Assembly (NCBI GenBank): GCA_019120175.1 | Contig: DWVP01000001.1 | Span: 62,001-126,000, forward strand | Reading direction: 5' to 3' | Origin: Candidatus Corynebacterium faecigallinarum | GTDB taxonomy: Bacteria > Actinomycetota > Actinomycetes > Mycobacteriales > Mycobacteriaceae | Length of the DNA: 64,000 nt | Notes under the pieces: generated by a model | The model's database searches: none | Told to the model about the DNA's origin: nothing | Seen by the model: the letters and a program-made list of their open reading frames with translations, nothing else | Program-made: the position numbers and the translations under genes | In this document: in pieces, positions 1 through 8,235 of the stretch | How the letters are laid out: every line of letters starts with the position of its first letter | Position numbering within the stretch: position 1 is the first letter of the stretch

Positions 1-30
1 CGGAGCACAAGCTTGTTAGTGTCGGACCCC

Positions 31-810
31 ATGAGCCGCTTCACCACACTGATCACCGGCGCCAGCTCCGGCCTCGGCGCCGAACTCGCCCGCCAGTCCG
101 CCGCCCTCGGCCACGACCTCGCCCTCTGCGCCCGCAGGACGGAGCGGCTCGACGAGCTCTCCGCCGAGATCACCGCGTCCCACCCGAACGTCACCGTGCG
201 CACCTACGCCCTCGACGTCACCGACCCGGACGCGGTGCACGAAGTTTTCCAGGCCGCCGACGAGGACGCCGCGGAGAACGGCGGCCTCCACCGGGTCGTG
301 GTCAACGCCGGACTGGGCAAGGGGCGCAAGATCGGCTCCGGGAAGCCCGAGGCGAACCGGGAGACCGCCACCACCAATGTCCTCGGTGCATTGGCGCAGG
401 CGGAGGCGGCGATGGAGATCTTCCGCGCCGCCGACGGTGGTAAGGGCGCGGGCCACCTGGTGCTCGTCTCCTCAGCCTCTGCGATCCGAGGCAACCGCAA
501 GGCCGTCGCCACCTACGGTGCGACCAAGGCCTTCGTCGCGAACCTGGGGGAGGGGATCCAGGCCGAGCTGCTGCGCAGCAAGTCCCCGATCGACGTGACC
601 GTCCTGCTGCCCGGCTACATCGCCTCGGAGATGACCGCCCGCAATGAGCAGGGCACCCCGCTGATGGTCGACACCGAGACCGGGGTGCGCTCCATGCTCG
701 CCGCGATCGAGGCGCGCAAGCGCAAGGCGTACATCCCCGGCTGGCCCTGGGCGGTGATCTCCAAGGTGCTGCGCGTGCTCCCGCTGTCGGCGGTCGCACG
801 GTTGACCTGA
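31..810 (+). CDS. SDR-family NAD(P)-dependent oxidoreductase
   Basis: Classical short-chain dehydrogenase/reductase of about 259 residues with an intact Rossmann fold. The nucleotide-binding motif TGASSGLG lies near residues 9-16, the NAG motif follows strand 4 (VVNAGLG), the catalytic serine region is VLVSSAS, and the YGATK motif supplies the catalytic Tyr and Lys. I chose the ATG at 31 (MSRFTTLITG) because it places strand 1 at the usual distance from the N-terminus; an upstream TTG at 13 is also in frame. The substrate cannot be told from sequence. The gene stands alone and is followed by a tRNA gene with its own promoter. Confidence 0.85.
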   Translation: MSRFTTLITGASSGLGAELARQSAALGHDLALCARRTERLDELSAEITASHPNVTVRTYALDVTDPDAVHEVFQAADEDAAENGGLHRVVVNAGLGKGRKIGSGKPEANRETATTNVLGALAQAEAAMEIFRAADGGKGAGHLVLVSSASAIRGNRKAVATYGATKAFVANLGEGIQAELLRSKSPIDVTVLLPGYIASEMTARNEQGTPLMVDTETGVRSMLAAIEARKRKAYIPGWPWAVISKVLRVLPLSAVARLT

Positions 811-819
811 CCTGCACTT

Positions 820-848
820 TTGGCGGTCATAGTGGACTCGTGTAGGCT
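820..848 (+). promoter_or_regulatory. Promoter for tRNA-Arg
   Basis: A -35 hexamer TTGGCG (820-825), a 17-bp spacer and a -10 hexamer TAGGCT (843-848) lie about 40 bases before the mature tRNA 5' end. The same TTGGCG hexamer precedes the tRNA-Ser at 10.8 kb. Confidence 0.5.
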
Positions 849-889
849 ACTGTCTCGTTGCGGTGCACAGCAGTGAACCGCAGTGGTAA

Positions 890-962
890 GCGCCCGTAGC
901 TCAACGGATAGAGCATCTGACTACGGATCAGAAGGTTGGGGGTTCGAATCCCTCCGGGCGCA
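890..962 (+). tRNA. tRNA-Arg (anticodon ACG)
   Basis: Cloverleaf with acceptor arm GCGCCCG pairing with CGGGCGC, T-loop GTTCGAATC, and anticodon loop CTACGGA, which gives anticodon ACG. A34 is the substrate of the TadA deaminase encoded at 9971, which makes inosine so that CGU, CGC and CGA can be read. The CCA end is not encoded. Confidence 0.96.
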
Positions 963-974
963 CAGTACAGACGG

Positions 975-1001
975 CCCCGTCACCCAGCCTGGGTGACGGG
1001 G
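975..1001 (+). terminator. Rho-independent-type terminator after tRNA-Arg
   Basis: Perfect 12-bp stem (975-986 with 990-1001) around a 3-base loop, followed by TTTCGTCGTT. It lies 12 bases after the tRNA. Confidence 0.75.
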
Positions 1002-1097
1002 TTTCGTCGTTGCGGGGTGCCTGTTCTCCGGCATCGTCGGCCGACTGCGCAAGAACGGTCGGGTAGTCCCCGGACCCCGGCGGGCAGACTGCTGACC

Positions 1098-1455
1098 ATG
1101 CGAGTCATCTACTACACCGCCAGCAGCCTCGACGGCTTCCTTGCCGACCCCGACCACAGCCTCGCGTGGTTGTTCGCCCAGCAGCATGCCGAACCGGAGG
1201 ACCCGAACCTGCGGATGGACACCCTTCCAGGACGGACCGCCGCGCTGGTGATGGGCAGTTCCACCTACCAGTTCATCCGTGACGAGGCGCCGCACACTGC
1301 CTGGCCCTACCCCCAACCCACCTGGGTGTTCAGCCACCGGGAGCAGGAGCCCATCAACGGCGCCGACCTCCGTTTCGCCAGCGGGGACGTTGTCGAGGTC
1401 GTCGAGGAGATCGAGGCGGTGGTCGAGGCGAATGCGTCGGACGTCCGTCCGGCTG
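1098..1455 (+). pseudogene. Dihydrofolate reductase-like (RibD C-domain) gene, 3' truncated
   Basis: From the ATG at 1098 the frame encodes about 115 residues resembling the start of the RibD C-terminal/DHFR-like family: the strand MRVIYYTASSLDGFLAD, the VMGSSTYQF motif and the PTWVFSHRE strand. After the VVEEIEAVVEAN region the expected nucleotide-binding second half (usually a GGG-containing strand) is absent. The frame runs on to 1862 but encodes nothing recognisable, because the sequence from about 1455 is coding in a different frame. I infer a deletion that joined this gene to the next remnant. Such proteins are normally 180-200 residues. Confidence 0.75.
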
Positions 1456-2140
1456 GTCCGGCGGCACCGGGCACTGGCTGCCGGTACCGAATGGGATCCA
1501 CTTCCACACCCCGGACTCGCTGTGGATCGACACCGGGGATGAGGGTGAGGTGGGGGCCGGGGACGGGCCAACAGACCCGGTCACCGGACTGCTCGTCCAC
1601 CACGACCTGGACGATCTCCGCAACCTGCTGGAAGCCTGCCGTGACCTCGACGTTGAGGCGTGGATGCGGCGGCGGCTGCCGGGACACGTGCTGCTGCACT
1701 GGGCGGGGCCGGAGGAATCCGTCGCGGTGTTGCTCGAGCGTGCCGTGGTCCAGTACGAGACCTGGTTGGCGTCGATCGAGGGCACGGAGTTCGAGGCCCC
1801 ACCAGCCCCACACGGGAGCGGGTCGAACCAGACCAGCCACCCCACACCGGACGCTTTGCTGACCAGGCTGGACGCGGTCGCTCCACGCTGGTCGGCCATG
1901 GTCGACGATGTCTCGGCCCGCGGGGCGTGGGCGGACCGGATCGTCGACGCGCTCTGCGAACCCCCGGAGAGCTTCGTGGTCGGAAGCATCATCGCGCACG
2001 TGATCAGCTACAACGCCCAACGTCGTGGCCTCGTCCGCTCCTGCCTGAGGCAGGACGGCCACCTTGCCGGCGGTCGCGGTGGTGACGACGGCGACCCGAT
2101 CATGTGGTTGCGCGGGACGTCCTCGCCGCATTCCGGATGA
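1456..2140 (+). pseudogene. Remnant of a DinB-like domain protein (C-terminal part of an AraC-DinB type regulator)
   Basis: Coding quality resumes around 1445-1460 in a frame shifted relative to the DHFR-like remnant, with PNGIHFHTPDSLW near its start, and runs to the TGA at 2140. The C-terminal part has the features I associate with the DinB-type domain carried by actinobacterial AraC-family regulators: VDALCEPPESF, then IIAHVISYNAQRR, and a final GDPIMWL. The N-terminal helix-turn-helix that such proteins carry is missing, and no start codon with a ribosome binding site is visible. The last 41 bases overlap the convergent hydrolase gene. The family assignment rests on memory of motifs and is moderate. 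Confidence 0.55.
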
Positions 2141-2990
2141 AGGATCCGATCATGTCCGGCCACCGGCCGACATCCTCCGGGGTCTGGGCGAAGATCAACT
2201 GCGATTCCGGCAGCAGCTCCCTGAGCTCCTCGGCCACGGCCAGCGGGTGGGCGGTGTCGCCGGGCCAGGCGAGGATCAGGGTGGGGATGCCTCGTTCCCC
2301 GAGCGCGGCGATCCGCTCCCGGGAGGGCAGGTCATTGCCCGCCGCACCGCGGAAGACCACCGGCAGCAGGGACTCGGCGACGTCCGGCACGGTGAAGGGG
2401 ATGTCGGCGCCGCGGGCCGGGGGAACCGGCTCGTCACGGGTGGACTCGGCAAAGGCACTGAGTCCGTGGGACTCGACGAACTGTGCATTGCGTTCGTAGA
2501 TCCCGGCGCGGTCACCGCGCAGTTCCCAGGCTGTCGGCGGGATCCCCAGCACCATTGACCCGTAGCGCTCGATGGCCAGATCCGGGTCCGCCGCCGCGGA
2601 GGTCAGGATCGTCGCCGCACCCATCGACTGGCCGACCACATGCACCGGACGGGTGTTCTGCTCCCCGGTGAAGTAGCCCGACACCTGCTCCAGATCCTTC
2701 GCCAGCGAGGTCCACCGGTAGGACGCCGGCAGTGGCGCTGCCGCGGAGTGGCCGTGGCCGCGGGCGTCGTAGCGTAGTACCCGTAGAGCGTCCTGACCTG
2801 CGGTGAGGTTCAGTTTCATGGCCACATCGCGGGCCCGGCTGGAGGTCAGTCCGTGCAGCTGGATGACCGGGGTGCCGTCCTGCGGACCACGCAGGTCGTA
2901 GGCGAGCCCGTCTATGGTGCCGGTGTCGGCGGTGTCGGCGGTGTCGGCGGCGGAGCCGGCGGCGAGATCGGTGGCCGTGGGGATCCGCAC
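2100..2990 (-). CDS. Alpha/beta hydrolase
   Basis: Alpha/beta-hydrolase fold of 296 residues. An oxyanion-hole motif HGLTSS comes before the YDARGHGHS strand, the nucleophile elbow is GQSMGA, and a late Asp-His pair lies in PGDTAHP. The substrate is unknown. The GTG at 2990 is preferred over the ATG at 3053 because AGGAAGGA sits six bases upstream of it. The 63-bp N-terminal extension from 3053 has no such signal and would run into the divergent gene's promoter. A repeat of ADTADTAD near the N-terminus follows from a short GTC-GGC tandem repeat. The gene faces away from the condensation-domain gene, and the two may share a control region. Confidence 0.8.
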   Translation of the reverse strand: MRIPTATDLAAGSAADTADTADTGTIDGLAYDLRGPQDGTPVIQLHGLTSSRARDVAMKLNLTAGQDALRVLRYDARGHGHSAAAPLPASYRWTSLAKDLEQVSGYFTGEQNTRPVHVVGQSMGAATILTSAAADPDLAIERYGSMVLGIPPTAWELRGDRAGIYERNAQFVESHGLSAFAESTRDEPVPPARGADIPFTVPDVAESLLPVVFRGAAGNDLPSRERIAALGERGIPTLILAWPGDTAHPLAVAEELRELLPESQLIFAQTPEDVGRWPDMIGSFIRNAARTSRATT

Positions 2991-3082
2991 GGGTGGTCCT
3001 TCCTGATCGGGTGTCCCCAGGAATTGCAGGCGATCCGTGCAGGAAATCTGCATGTAACTGCACGGCCCTATCGTCCAGGGGT

Positions 3083-4489
3083 ATGAGACTCACAACTGTA
3101 GCCCGCATGGAACTTTCTGCAGGGGATGTCCGTGTCTATGAACCCATTGTCACCGAAGTCACAGATGGCACCGGCGACACCGGTGACGCTGATTCCGGAC
3201 GCAGACCGTCCTTCGACCAGGCCCGCCACGCCGCGGCCGGCACGCGTCCCGGGTCGTGGATGGCGGTCGCTTTTGCTGCTCCGACGGTCGCCCCATCAGA
3301 GGACACCGCCCGGGACGAGGACCGTATCGCCGAAGCCTGGCACCGGGTGATCGAGCGTCATGGGACCTTGCGCACGGTCCTGCGTCGGCATCCACCGGAC
3401 CATATCCGGGTCCACGACATCGAGATCCCTGACGGGCAGTGGTGGTCGGCAGGTGGCTCCGAGGACCCGCGGAAGGTGCTGCGGCTGGTCTTCGACGAGT
3501 GCTGTGAGCCCTTCGGCTCCCCGTCGCACCGGCTGGCGGTGGTGACCCACGGGGACGGGACGCGCACCATCGTCATCGGCCTGGACCACAGTCACGCCGA
3601 CGCCTGGTCGTTGCTGGTCCTGGTCCGGGACATGCTCACGTTCCTCGGCGGGGAGGAGCCGGCCCGGGCCACGGTGCCGTCCTTCGCCGAGCACACGAGA
3701 GAGTTGGAGCAGCGTCCTGCGGCACCGGTGGAGGTGTGCGACAGGTGGGACGACATCATGGCCGACGGACACGGCGAGATGCCGGTGTTCCCCCTGGACC
3801 TCGGCGACGTGTCAGCCGCACGCGATGAGGTGGTCGAGGTCGTCGACGTCCTCGACGTGGACGGGCTGGCCCGGCTGGAGGCTGCGGTGAAGGCACGCGG
3901 CGTCCGACTGCTGCCCGCGACGGTCAGCGTCCTCACCGCGGTGAACAAGGAACTGGGTGCCGGTGACCTGCGCGCGGTGTTCCCGGTGCATTCCCGCACC
4001 GGCACGCCGGACGACCGGACGCGCTGGTCGGATTCGGTGGGCTGGTTCATCACCAACTCCGTGCTGGAGTGTTCCTCGCCCGACCTGGTGGAGTGCACGG
4101 GCGCGGTCGCCGAGGCGATCGCCCTGGGCGCCCACCCGCTGGAACCGTTGCTGCGGCCGTGGGGAGGCATGCCCCAGAGTCGCGGCATGTTCGCCCTGTC
4201 CTGGCTGGACAACCGCCGGCTGCCGGTGAGCGTGCCTGCCGAGGCCCACCCGCAGCACGTCTCGGCCTGGATCAGGACGGACGGGGTGATGGCGTGGTTC
4301 GTCCTCAACGACGACGGCATGCACCTGCGGGTGCGCTACCCGGGCACCCCGGAGGCGTCGATGAACGTCAGCGAGTGGGCACGCCGGGTCACCGAGGGGC
4401 TGCGCAGCGCCGCCGAGCACAAGTTCGGCTCACACGACACCGTTCTCGTAGGCGAAGACAACCACCTGAGCCCGGTCGCGCAACGCTAG
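3083..4489 (+). CDS. Condensation-domain (BAHD/PapA-like) acyltransferase family protein
   Basis: About 468 residues with the layout of a stand-alone condensation domain. The active-site motif appears as DHSHADAWS (HHxxxD-type, first His replaced by Asp) near residues 170-180, and the bridge region contains SVGWFITNS. In mycolic-acid bacteria such proteins (PapA type) esterify lipids or glycolipids; here that is inference only, since no polyketide synthase is nearby. Start choice is uncertain: ATG 3083 has AGGGG only one base upstream, and ATG 3107 gives the more typical N-terminus MELSAGDVRVYEP. The 3' end overlaps the convergent LuxR remnant by 60 bases. Confidence 0.7.
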   Translation: MRLTTVARMELSAGDVRVYEPIVTEVTDGTGDTGDADSGRRPSFDQARHAAAGTRPGSWMAVAFAAPTVAPSEDTARDEDRIAEAWHRVIERHGTLRTVLRRHPPDHIRVHDIEIPDGQWWSAGGSEDPRKVLRLVFDECCEPFGSPSHRLAVVTHGDGTRTIVIGLDHSHADAWSLLVLVRDMLTFLGGEEPARATVPSFAEHTRELEQRPAAPVEVCDRWDDIMADGHGEMPVFPLDLGDVSAARDEVVEVVDVLDVDGLARLEAAVKARGVRLLPATVSVLTAVNKELGAGDLRAVFPVHSRTGTPDDRTRWSDSVGWFITNSVLECSSPDLVECTGAVAEAIALGAHPLEPLLRPWGGMPQSRGMFALSWLDNRRLPVSVPAEAHPQHVSAWIRTDGVMAWFVLNDDGMHLRVRYPGTPEASMNVSEWARRVTEGLRSAAEHKFGSHDTVLVGEDNHLSPVAQR

Positions 4490-4630
4490 TTTCTGCAGGA
4501 CCTTGCGCACGTGCGTCTTCACCGTCTCCTCGGAGATGGACAGCACCTCTGCGATCTCCGCGTTGGAGCGTCCGGTGGCGATCTGCTCCACGGTCTCCAG
4601 TTCCCGCGGGGTCAGGGAGGCCAGTGCCTT
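4430..4630 (-). pseudogene. LuxR-type response-regulator C-terminal fragment
   Basis: The minus strand encodes a clean GerE/LuxR helix-turn-helix: LTPRELETVEQIATG, then NAEIAEVLSISEETVKTHV and the final helix VRKVLQKLALRDRAQ, ending FAYENGVV. Only this DNA-binding domain of about 65 residues remains. The receiver domain that a NarL/DegU-type regulator should carry upstream is replaced at about 4630-4640 by a truncated gene on the opposite strand. No sensor kinase is present in the window. The open frame reaches an ATG at 4669, but the 13 or so residues before the domain are antisense to the neighbouring remnant. Confidence 0.75.
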
Positions 4631-4640
4631 CCTACCCGCA

Positions 4641-5303
4641 GTCTCCGTCCGCGACGCCGGGCGCGACACCGTCGACGACCTCGTCGCCGCCGGTGGGTTG
4701 CAGCGGGACGTGGTCGTCGTCGCGATGCCGACCGGGTCTGGCTGGGTGGACCCGGACCAGGTGGAGGCGGTGGAGCAGTGGGCCGACGGGGATGTGGCGA
4801 CGGTGGCGGTGCGTTATGCGCGGGTGCCGTCGGCGGTGGCGTTCCTGCTGTGCCCGGAGCTGGCGGAGGCGTCCGCGACGCATCTGCTGCAGGAGGTGGT
4901 GGACCGGGTGGACGAGTTGCCGGAGTTGGAGCGTCCGGCGATCGTGGTGCACGGTCAGAGCCTCGGGGAGGTCGCCGGGATGGCGGCACTGGAGGCTCTG
5001 GAGGCTCTGGAGACTGGTGTGTCGGCGGCACTGTGGCAGGGACGTCCGGGCACCGTGGCCGCCCCGGCGTCCGCGGCGTGCACCGTGGATGCGGTGAACC
5101 AGGATGATCCGGTGGCGGCACTGGGCTGGGGGCTGTTCGCCGACCCGGTGGCTGCGGTGGGGGTGCTGGCGGATCTTCCGGGGTCGGAGTCCGCCGCCGC
5201 GGGGACGCTGCATTCCTACCAACCGGTGCTGCCGCCGGACGGGTGTACGGACGGGGTCGGACAGGAAGGTACAGGTACACTGAGAATCCTGAATGGGCGA
5301 TAG
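4641..5303 (+). pseudogene. Alpha/beta-hydrolase family membrane protein, C-terminal fragment
   Basis: About 220 residues that look like the C-terminal catalytic half of the actinobacterial Abhydrolase_9 membrane-protein family: VVVVAMPTGSGWVD, VRYARVPSAVAFL, the nucleophile elbow VHGQSLGEV, and WQGRPGT. Family members normally begin with a long multi-span membrane region, which is absent. The recognisable part starts at about 4641, directly against the truncated LuxR fragment on the other strand, so both genes appear to have lost their 5' parts in one event. The stop at 5303 lies 8 bases before the next start codon. Confidence 0.65.
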
Positions 5304-5311
5304 GAGAACCA

Positions 5312-6199
5312 ATGGCTGACAACAATGGCTGGGGCCGACCGGAGTCATCGGGGTGGGGCGCTGGCTCCGGCGACAGCGCTGACGAGACCCGGATCTTCGG
5401 GGCAGACGGTCCGGCCCGCGGATCTGAGCAGCCACAGCAGCCACAGCAGCCCGAACCGCCGCAGTATCAGCGGCCCGAGCAGCCGGAGCAGCCGGCCTGG
5501 GGACAGCCCGGCCCCGGCCCCACCCCGTGGGCGGCGGGTGCCGGCCAGACCCCGTACCCGCCCGGGCCGCCCCCACAGCAGCCACAGTATTCGCCGTACC
5601 AGGGGGATCCGCAGTACCAGCAGTATCCCCAGTACCCCCAGGAGGACGACAAGTCCTCCGGTGGCGGTCGGCTGTTCTTCATCATCGCCATCCCACTGCT
5701 AATCATCATCCTCGTCGCCGCGCTGCTGGTCTGGAGGTGGGACGATTTCTTCGGCTCCGACGACTCTGCCTCCCAGGGCGTCCCCACCGCACCGCAGCAA
5801 CCCGGGACCGCCCCGGACGCTGCGCCGGACGCCGATGCCGATGCCGACGAGGATGAGGACGCAGACAGCGATCAGGACCAGGGCCGCCCGCGCGACCCGG
5901 ACCTGCCCGAAGACGTCGTCCCGGTCAACGCCGCCGCCCGGAACAACGAGCCGGCCGGCGACTTCAACAACATCTACACCTCCCCGCCGGGCACCAGCAG
6001 CTACACCAGCCCGGAGTTCGCCGAGGCCGTCCGCGACGCCTTCGTCGATGCCTACCTCGACAGTGACGACGGTGAGACCAACCACGTCCTCGACGTGCGC
6101 AGCCCGGTCACCGGGGACACCTACCAGATGACCTGCGACGACAACGGCAAGTACATCCACTGCCACGGCGGCAACGATGCGAACGTCTACATTGCGTAG
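5312..6199 (+). CDS. Single-pass membrane protein with Pro/Gln-rich N-terminus
   Basis: Unrecognised protein of 295 residues. The ATG at 5312 follows AGGAG with five bases spacing. Residues 1-115 are hydrophilic and rich in Gln, Pro, Tyr and Gly. One hydrophobic segment (FFIIAIPLLIIILVAALLVW) spans about residues 121-140, followed by an acidic Asp/Glu linker and a C-terminal extracytoplasmic domain of about 80 residues with two cysteines (MTCDDNGKYIHCHGG) that could form a disulphide. The topology predicts a cytoplasmic N-terminus. Its last 23 bases overlap the next gene's ATG, so it is probably cotranscribed with the two beta-lactamase-fold proteins that follow. Confidence 0.65.
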   Translation: MADNNGWGRPESSGWGAGSGDSADETRIFGADGPARGSEQPQQPQQPEPPQYQRPEQPEQPAWGQPGPGPTPWAAGAGQTPYPPGPPPQQPQYSPYQGDPQYQQYPQYPQEDDKSSGGGRLFFIIAIPLLIIILVAALLVWRWDDFFGSDDSASQGVPTAPQQPGTAPDAAPDADADADEDEDADSDQDQGRPRDPDLPEDVVPVNAAARNNEPAGDFNNIYTSPPGTSSYTSPEFAEAVRDAFVDAYLDSDDGETNHVLDVRSPVTGDTYQMTCDDNGKYIHCHGGNDANVYIA

Positions 6200-7181
6200 T
6201 CACGGCAGGCGCAGCAGGCGCAGTATTCGCAGCGCCACCACCGTCGCATCAGCCGTCGCCGCACTGGTGACGTCCGCCGCCCTGCTCACCGGCTGTGTCA
6301 TCGGCGATGTCGACCGCGACGGTGGCGCCGACGCTGCGTCCGACCCCTCTGATGCGTCCGGTTCGGGCACCGGTGCCCCGCAACCCACCGCCCCGGCCGG
6401 TGCCCAGGCAACGCAGAACCCGGACACCGGCACCTCCGGTGATCTGGAGCTCCCCGCCGAACTCGGCGAGTTCTCCGTCGCCCTGCTCGACGACGGGACC
6501 CTGCACACCGGCGGCACCCTCGGCGACGGCGGGGACCTCACCGACGCCGCCTGGTCCACCAGCAAGGTGCCGCTGGCGATCGCCGCCCTGCGCCAGGCCG
6601 AAGCCGACGGCGACCCGGCGGCCCTCGAGCAGGTCACCGCCTCTATCCGACAGGCGATCGGCGTCTCCGACAATGGTGCCGCCGATGCACTGTGGGCCTC
6701 GCTGGGCGAGCCGGCCACCGCCGCGCAGAAGGTGGAGGCGGTCCTCGCCGACGCCGGTGTCTCCACCGACGTGCCGGCCGAACGCCCCCGCGGCGAGTTC
6801 TCCGCCTACGGGCAGACCCGGTGGTCGGTCAGCGACCAGGCGCGCTTCGCCGGTCAGCTCGGTTGCCTGTCATCGGCCGGCCCCGTGGTCGAGGCCATGG
6901 GCCAGGTCGACCCCGGCCAGAGCTACGGGATCGGACGCGTCGACGGAGCCTGGTTCAAGGGCGGCTGGGGCCCCGGTGCCGACGGACGCTACCTGGTGCG
7001 GCAGTTCGGGCTGGTGCCCGGCGACGACGGCACCTCCGTCCCCGTCGCCGTCGCCGTCATCGCCCCCGACGGATCCTATGAGTCGGCACAGGGAGCGCTC
7101 GACGACGTCGTCGAGGCGCTGCGTGATCGCATCGACGCGGCCACCGGAGTGACATCCCCGGGCGAGCAGGCCGACTGCTGA
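6177..7181 (+). CDS. Lipoprotein with class A beta-lactamase-like (serine hydrolase) domain
   Basis: A 334-residue putative lipoprotein. An Arg-rich N-terminus and hydrophobic stretch end in a lipobox-like TGC (LLTGCVIGD, Cys near residue 41). A Pro/Thr/Gly linker leads to a domain with all three hallmarks of the class A beta-lactamase/PBP-like fold: STSK (SxxK), SDN (VSDNGAADALW) and KGG (WFKGGWG, in place of KTG). The Glu of the omega loop cannot be placed with confidence, so true beta-lactamase activity is not claimed. The ATG at 6177 overlaps the preceding gene; a TTG at 6192 is an alternative start. A paralogue lies immediately downstream. Confidence 0.7.
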   Translation: MRTSTLRSHGRRSRRSIRSATTVASAVAALVTSAALLTGCVIGDVDRDGGADAASDPSDASGSGTGAPQPTAPAGAQATQNPDTGTSGDLELPAELGEFSVALLDDGTLHTGGTLGDGGDLTDAAWSTSKVPLAIAALRQAEADGDPAALEQVTASIRQAIGVSDNGAADALWASLGEPATAAQKVEAVLADAGVSTDVPAERPRGEFSAYGQTRWSVSDQARFAGQLGCLSSAGPVVEAMGQVDPGQSYGIGRVDGAWFKGGWGPGADGRYLVRQFGLVPGDDGTSVPVAVAVIAPDGSYESAQGALDDVVEALRDRIDAATGVTSPGEQADC

Positions 7182-7201
7182 TTCTGCCCTGACGTGCACT
7201 A

Positions 7202-8221
7202 GTGTCGGTGCCTGTGGCAACTGGACGAAGAGCACGCACGACAGCCCGGCACAGTGCGCCGGGCGACTGGGGCCGAGCCCGGGGCAAAACGGCGACGAAC
7301 CTCTGGGTCGTCGGCGCATTGCTGCTTGCCGTCCTGTCCGTCGCGGTCCTTCTCAACGCCATCGCCTCCCAGGATGGCGACGACTACGACGCCGAACAGG
7401 CACAGCAGGAGCTCGAGGAAGAGGTCGCCGAGTCCGCGGCACCGACCGCCGCCGAGGAAGCCGAGAACATCCGCGTCGCCCTGGCCGGCATCACCGAGGA
7501 CATCAGCGACGAGTTCGGGGTGAGCATCGGTGCGACGATGCGCGCCGGAGGTGGGATCATCCACGTCGGCGACATCCAGATGACCTCCGCCCTGTCCTCG
7601 ATCAAGGTGCCGATCTCCATGGCCGCCGTCCAGCAGGCCCAGGTCACCGGTGAACCCGTCGAGAGCCTCCGCGAGGACATCGATGCGGCGATCATGGCCT
7701 CCGACAACGACGCCGCACTGCGGCTGTGGGAGAGTCTCGGCGACGAGACCGAGGCCGCGGAGAAGGTCAGCGCGGTACTCCACCAGGGCGGCGACCCAAC
7801 CAACGCCCTGACCTCCCAGGACGAGAATGCCTACCAGGGCTTCGGTGACATCCACTGGAGCCTGGACCACCAGGTGATCTTCGCCAACCGGATGGCCTGC
7901 GTCAACGGTGCCGACATGGTCATCGGAGCGATGGGGCAGCTCATCGACGAGCACAGTGGTGGTCTCGGCCAACTGCCGGACGCGCACATCAAGGGCGGGT
8001 GGGGCATGACCATCGATGATGAGTTCATCCTGCGCGAGTTCGGGTTGGCCGGACCCGCCGGGTCCCAGGTGCCCTTGGCTGTCGCGGTGATCCCGGAGGA
8101 CGGCACGGAGTCCACCGCCCGCGAGGCGATGGCCGAGATGTCCTCGCGGATCGCCCCGCTGGTCGAAGAGAGTTCCGCCACCGGTGGGGACGCCGACTGC
8201 CAGGGCGTCACCGCCCCGTAG
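7202..8221 (+). CDS. Membrane-anchored class A beta-lactamase-like protein
   Basis: A 339-residue paralogue of the preceding lipoprotein. One N-terminal membrane segment (about residues 34-55, WVVGALLLAVLSVAVLL) is followed by an acidic linker and the same three motifs in the same order: SSIK, SDN (ASDNDAALRLWESL) and KGG (HIKGGWGM). The two copies differ in how they are anchored, lipid against transmembrane helix. GTG 7202 is used; GTGs at 7208 and 7214 are close alternatives. A single Cys pair (ACVNG and DADCQG) is conserved in position with the first copy. The gene converges on tyrA with a 14-base gap. Confidence 0.7.
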   Translation: MSVPVATGRRARTTARHSAPGDWGRARGKTATNLWVVGALLLAVLSVAVLLNAIASQDGDDYDAEQAQQELEEEVAESAAPTAAEEAENIRVALAGITEDISDEFGVSIGATMRAGGGIIHVGDIQMTSALSSIKVPISMAAVQQAQVTGEPVESLREDIDAAIMASDNDAALRLWESLGDETEAAEKVSAVLHQGGDPTNALTSQDENAYQGFGDIHWSLDHQVIFANRMACVNGADMVIGAMGQLIDEHSGGLGQLPDAHIKGGWGMTIDDEFILREFGLAGPAGSQVPLAVAVIPEDGTESTAREAMAEMSSRIAPLVEESSATGGDADCQGVTAP

Positions 8222-8235
8222 TCACTGCTCGGCCG

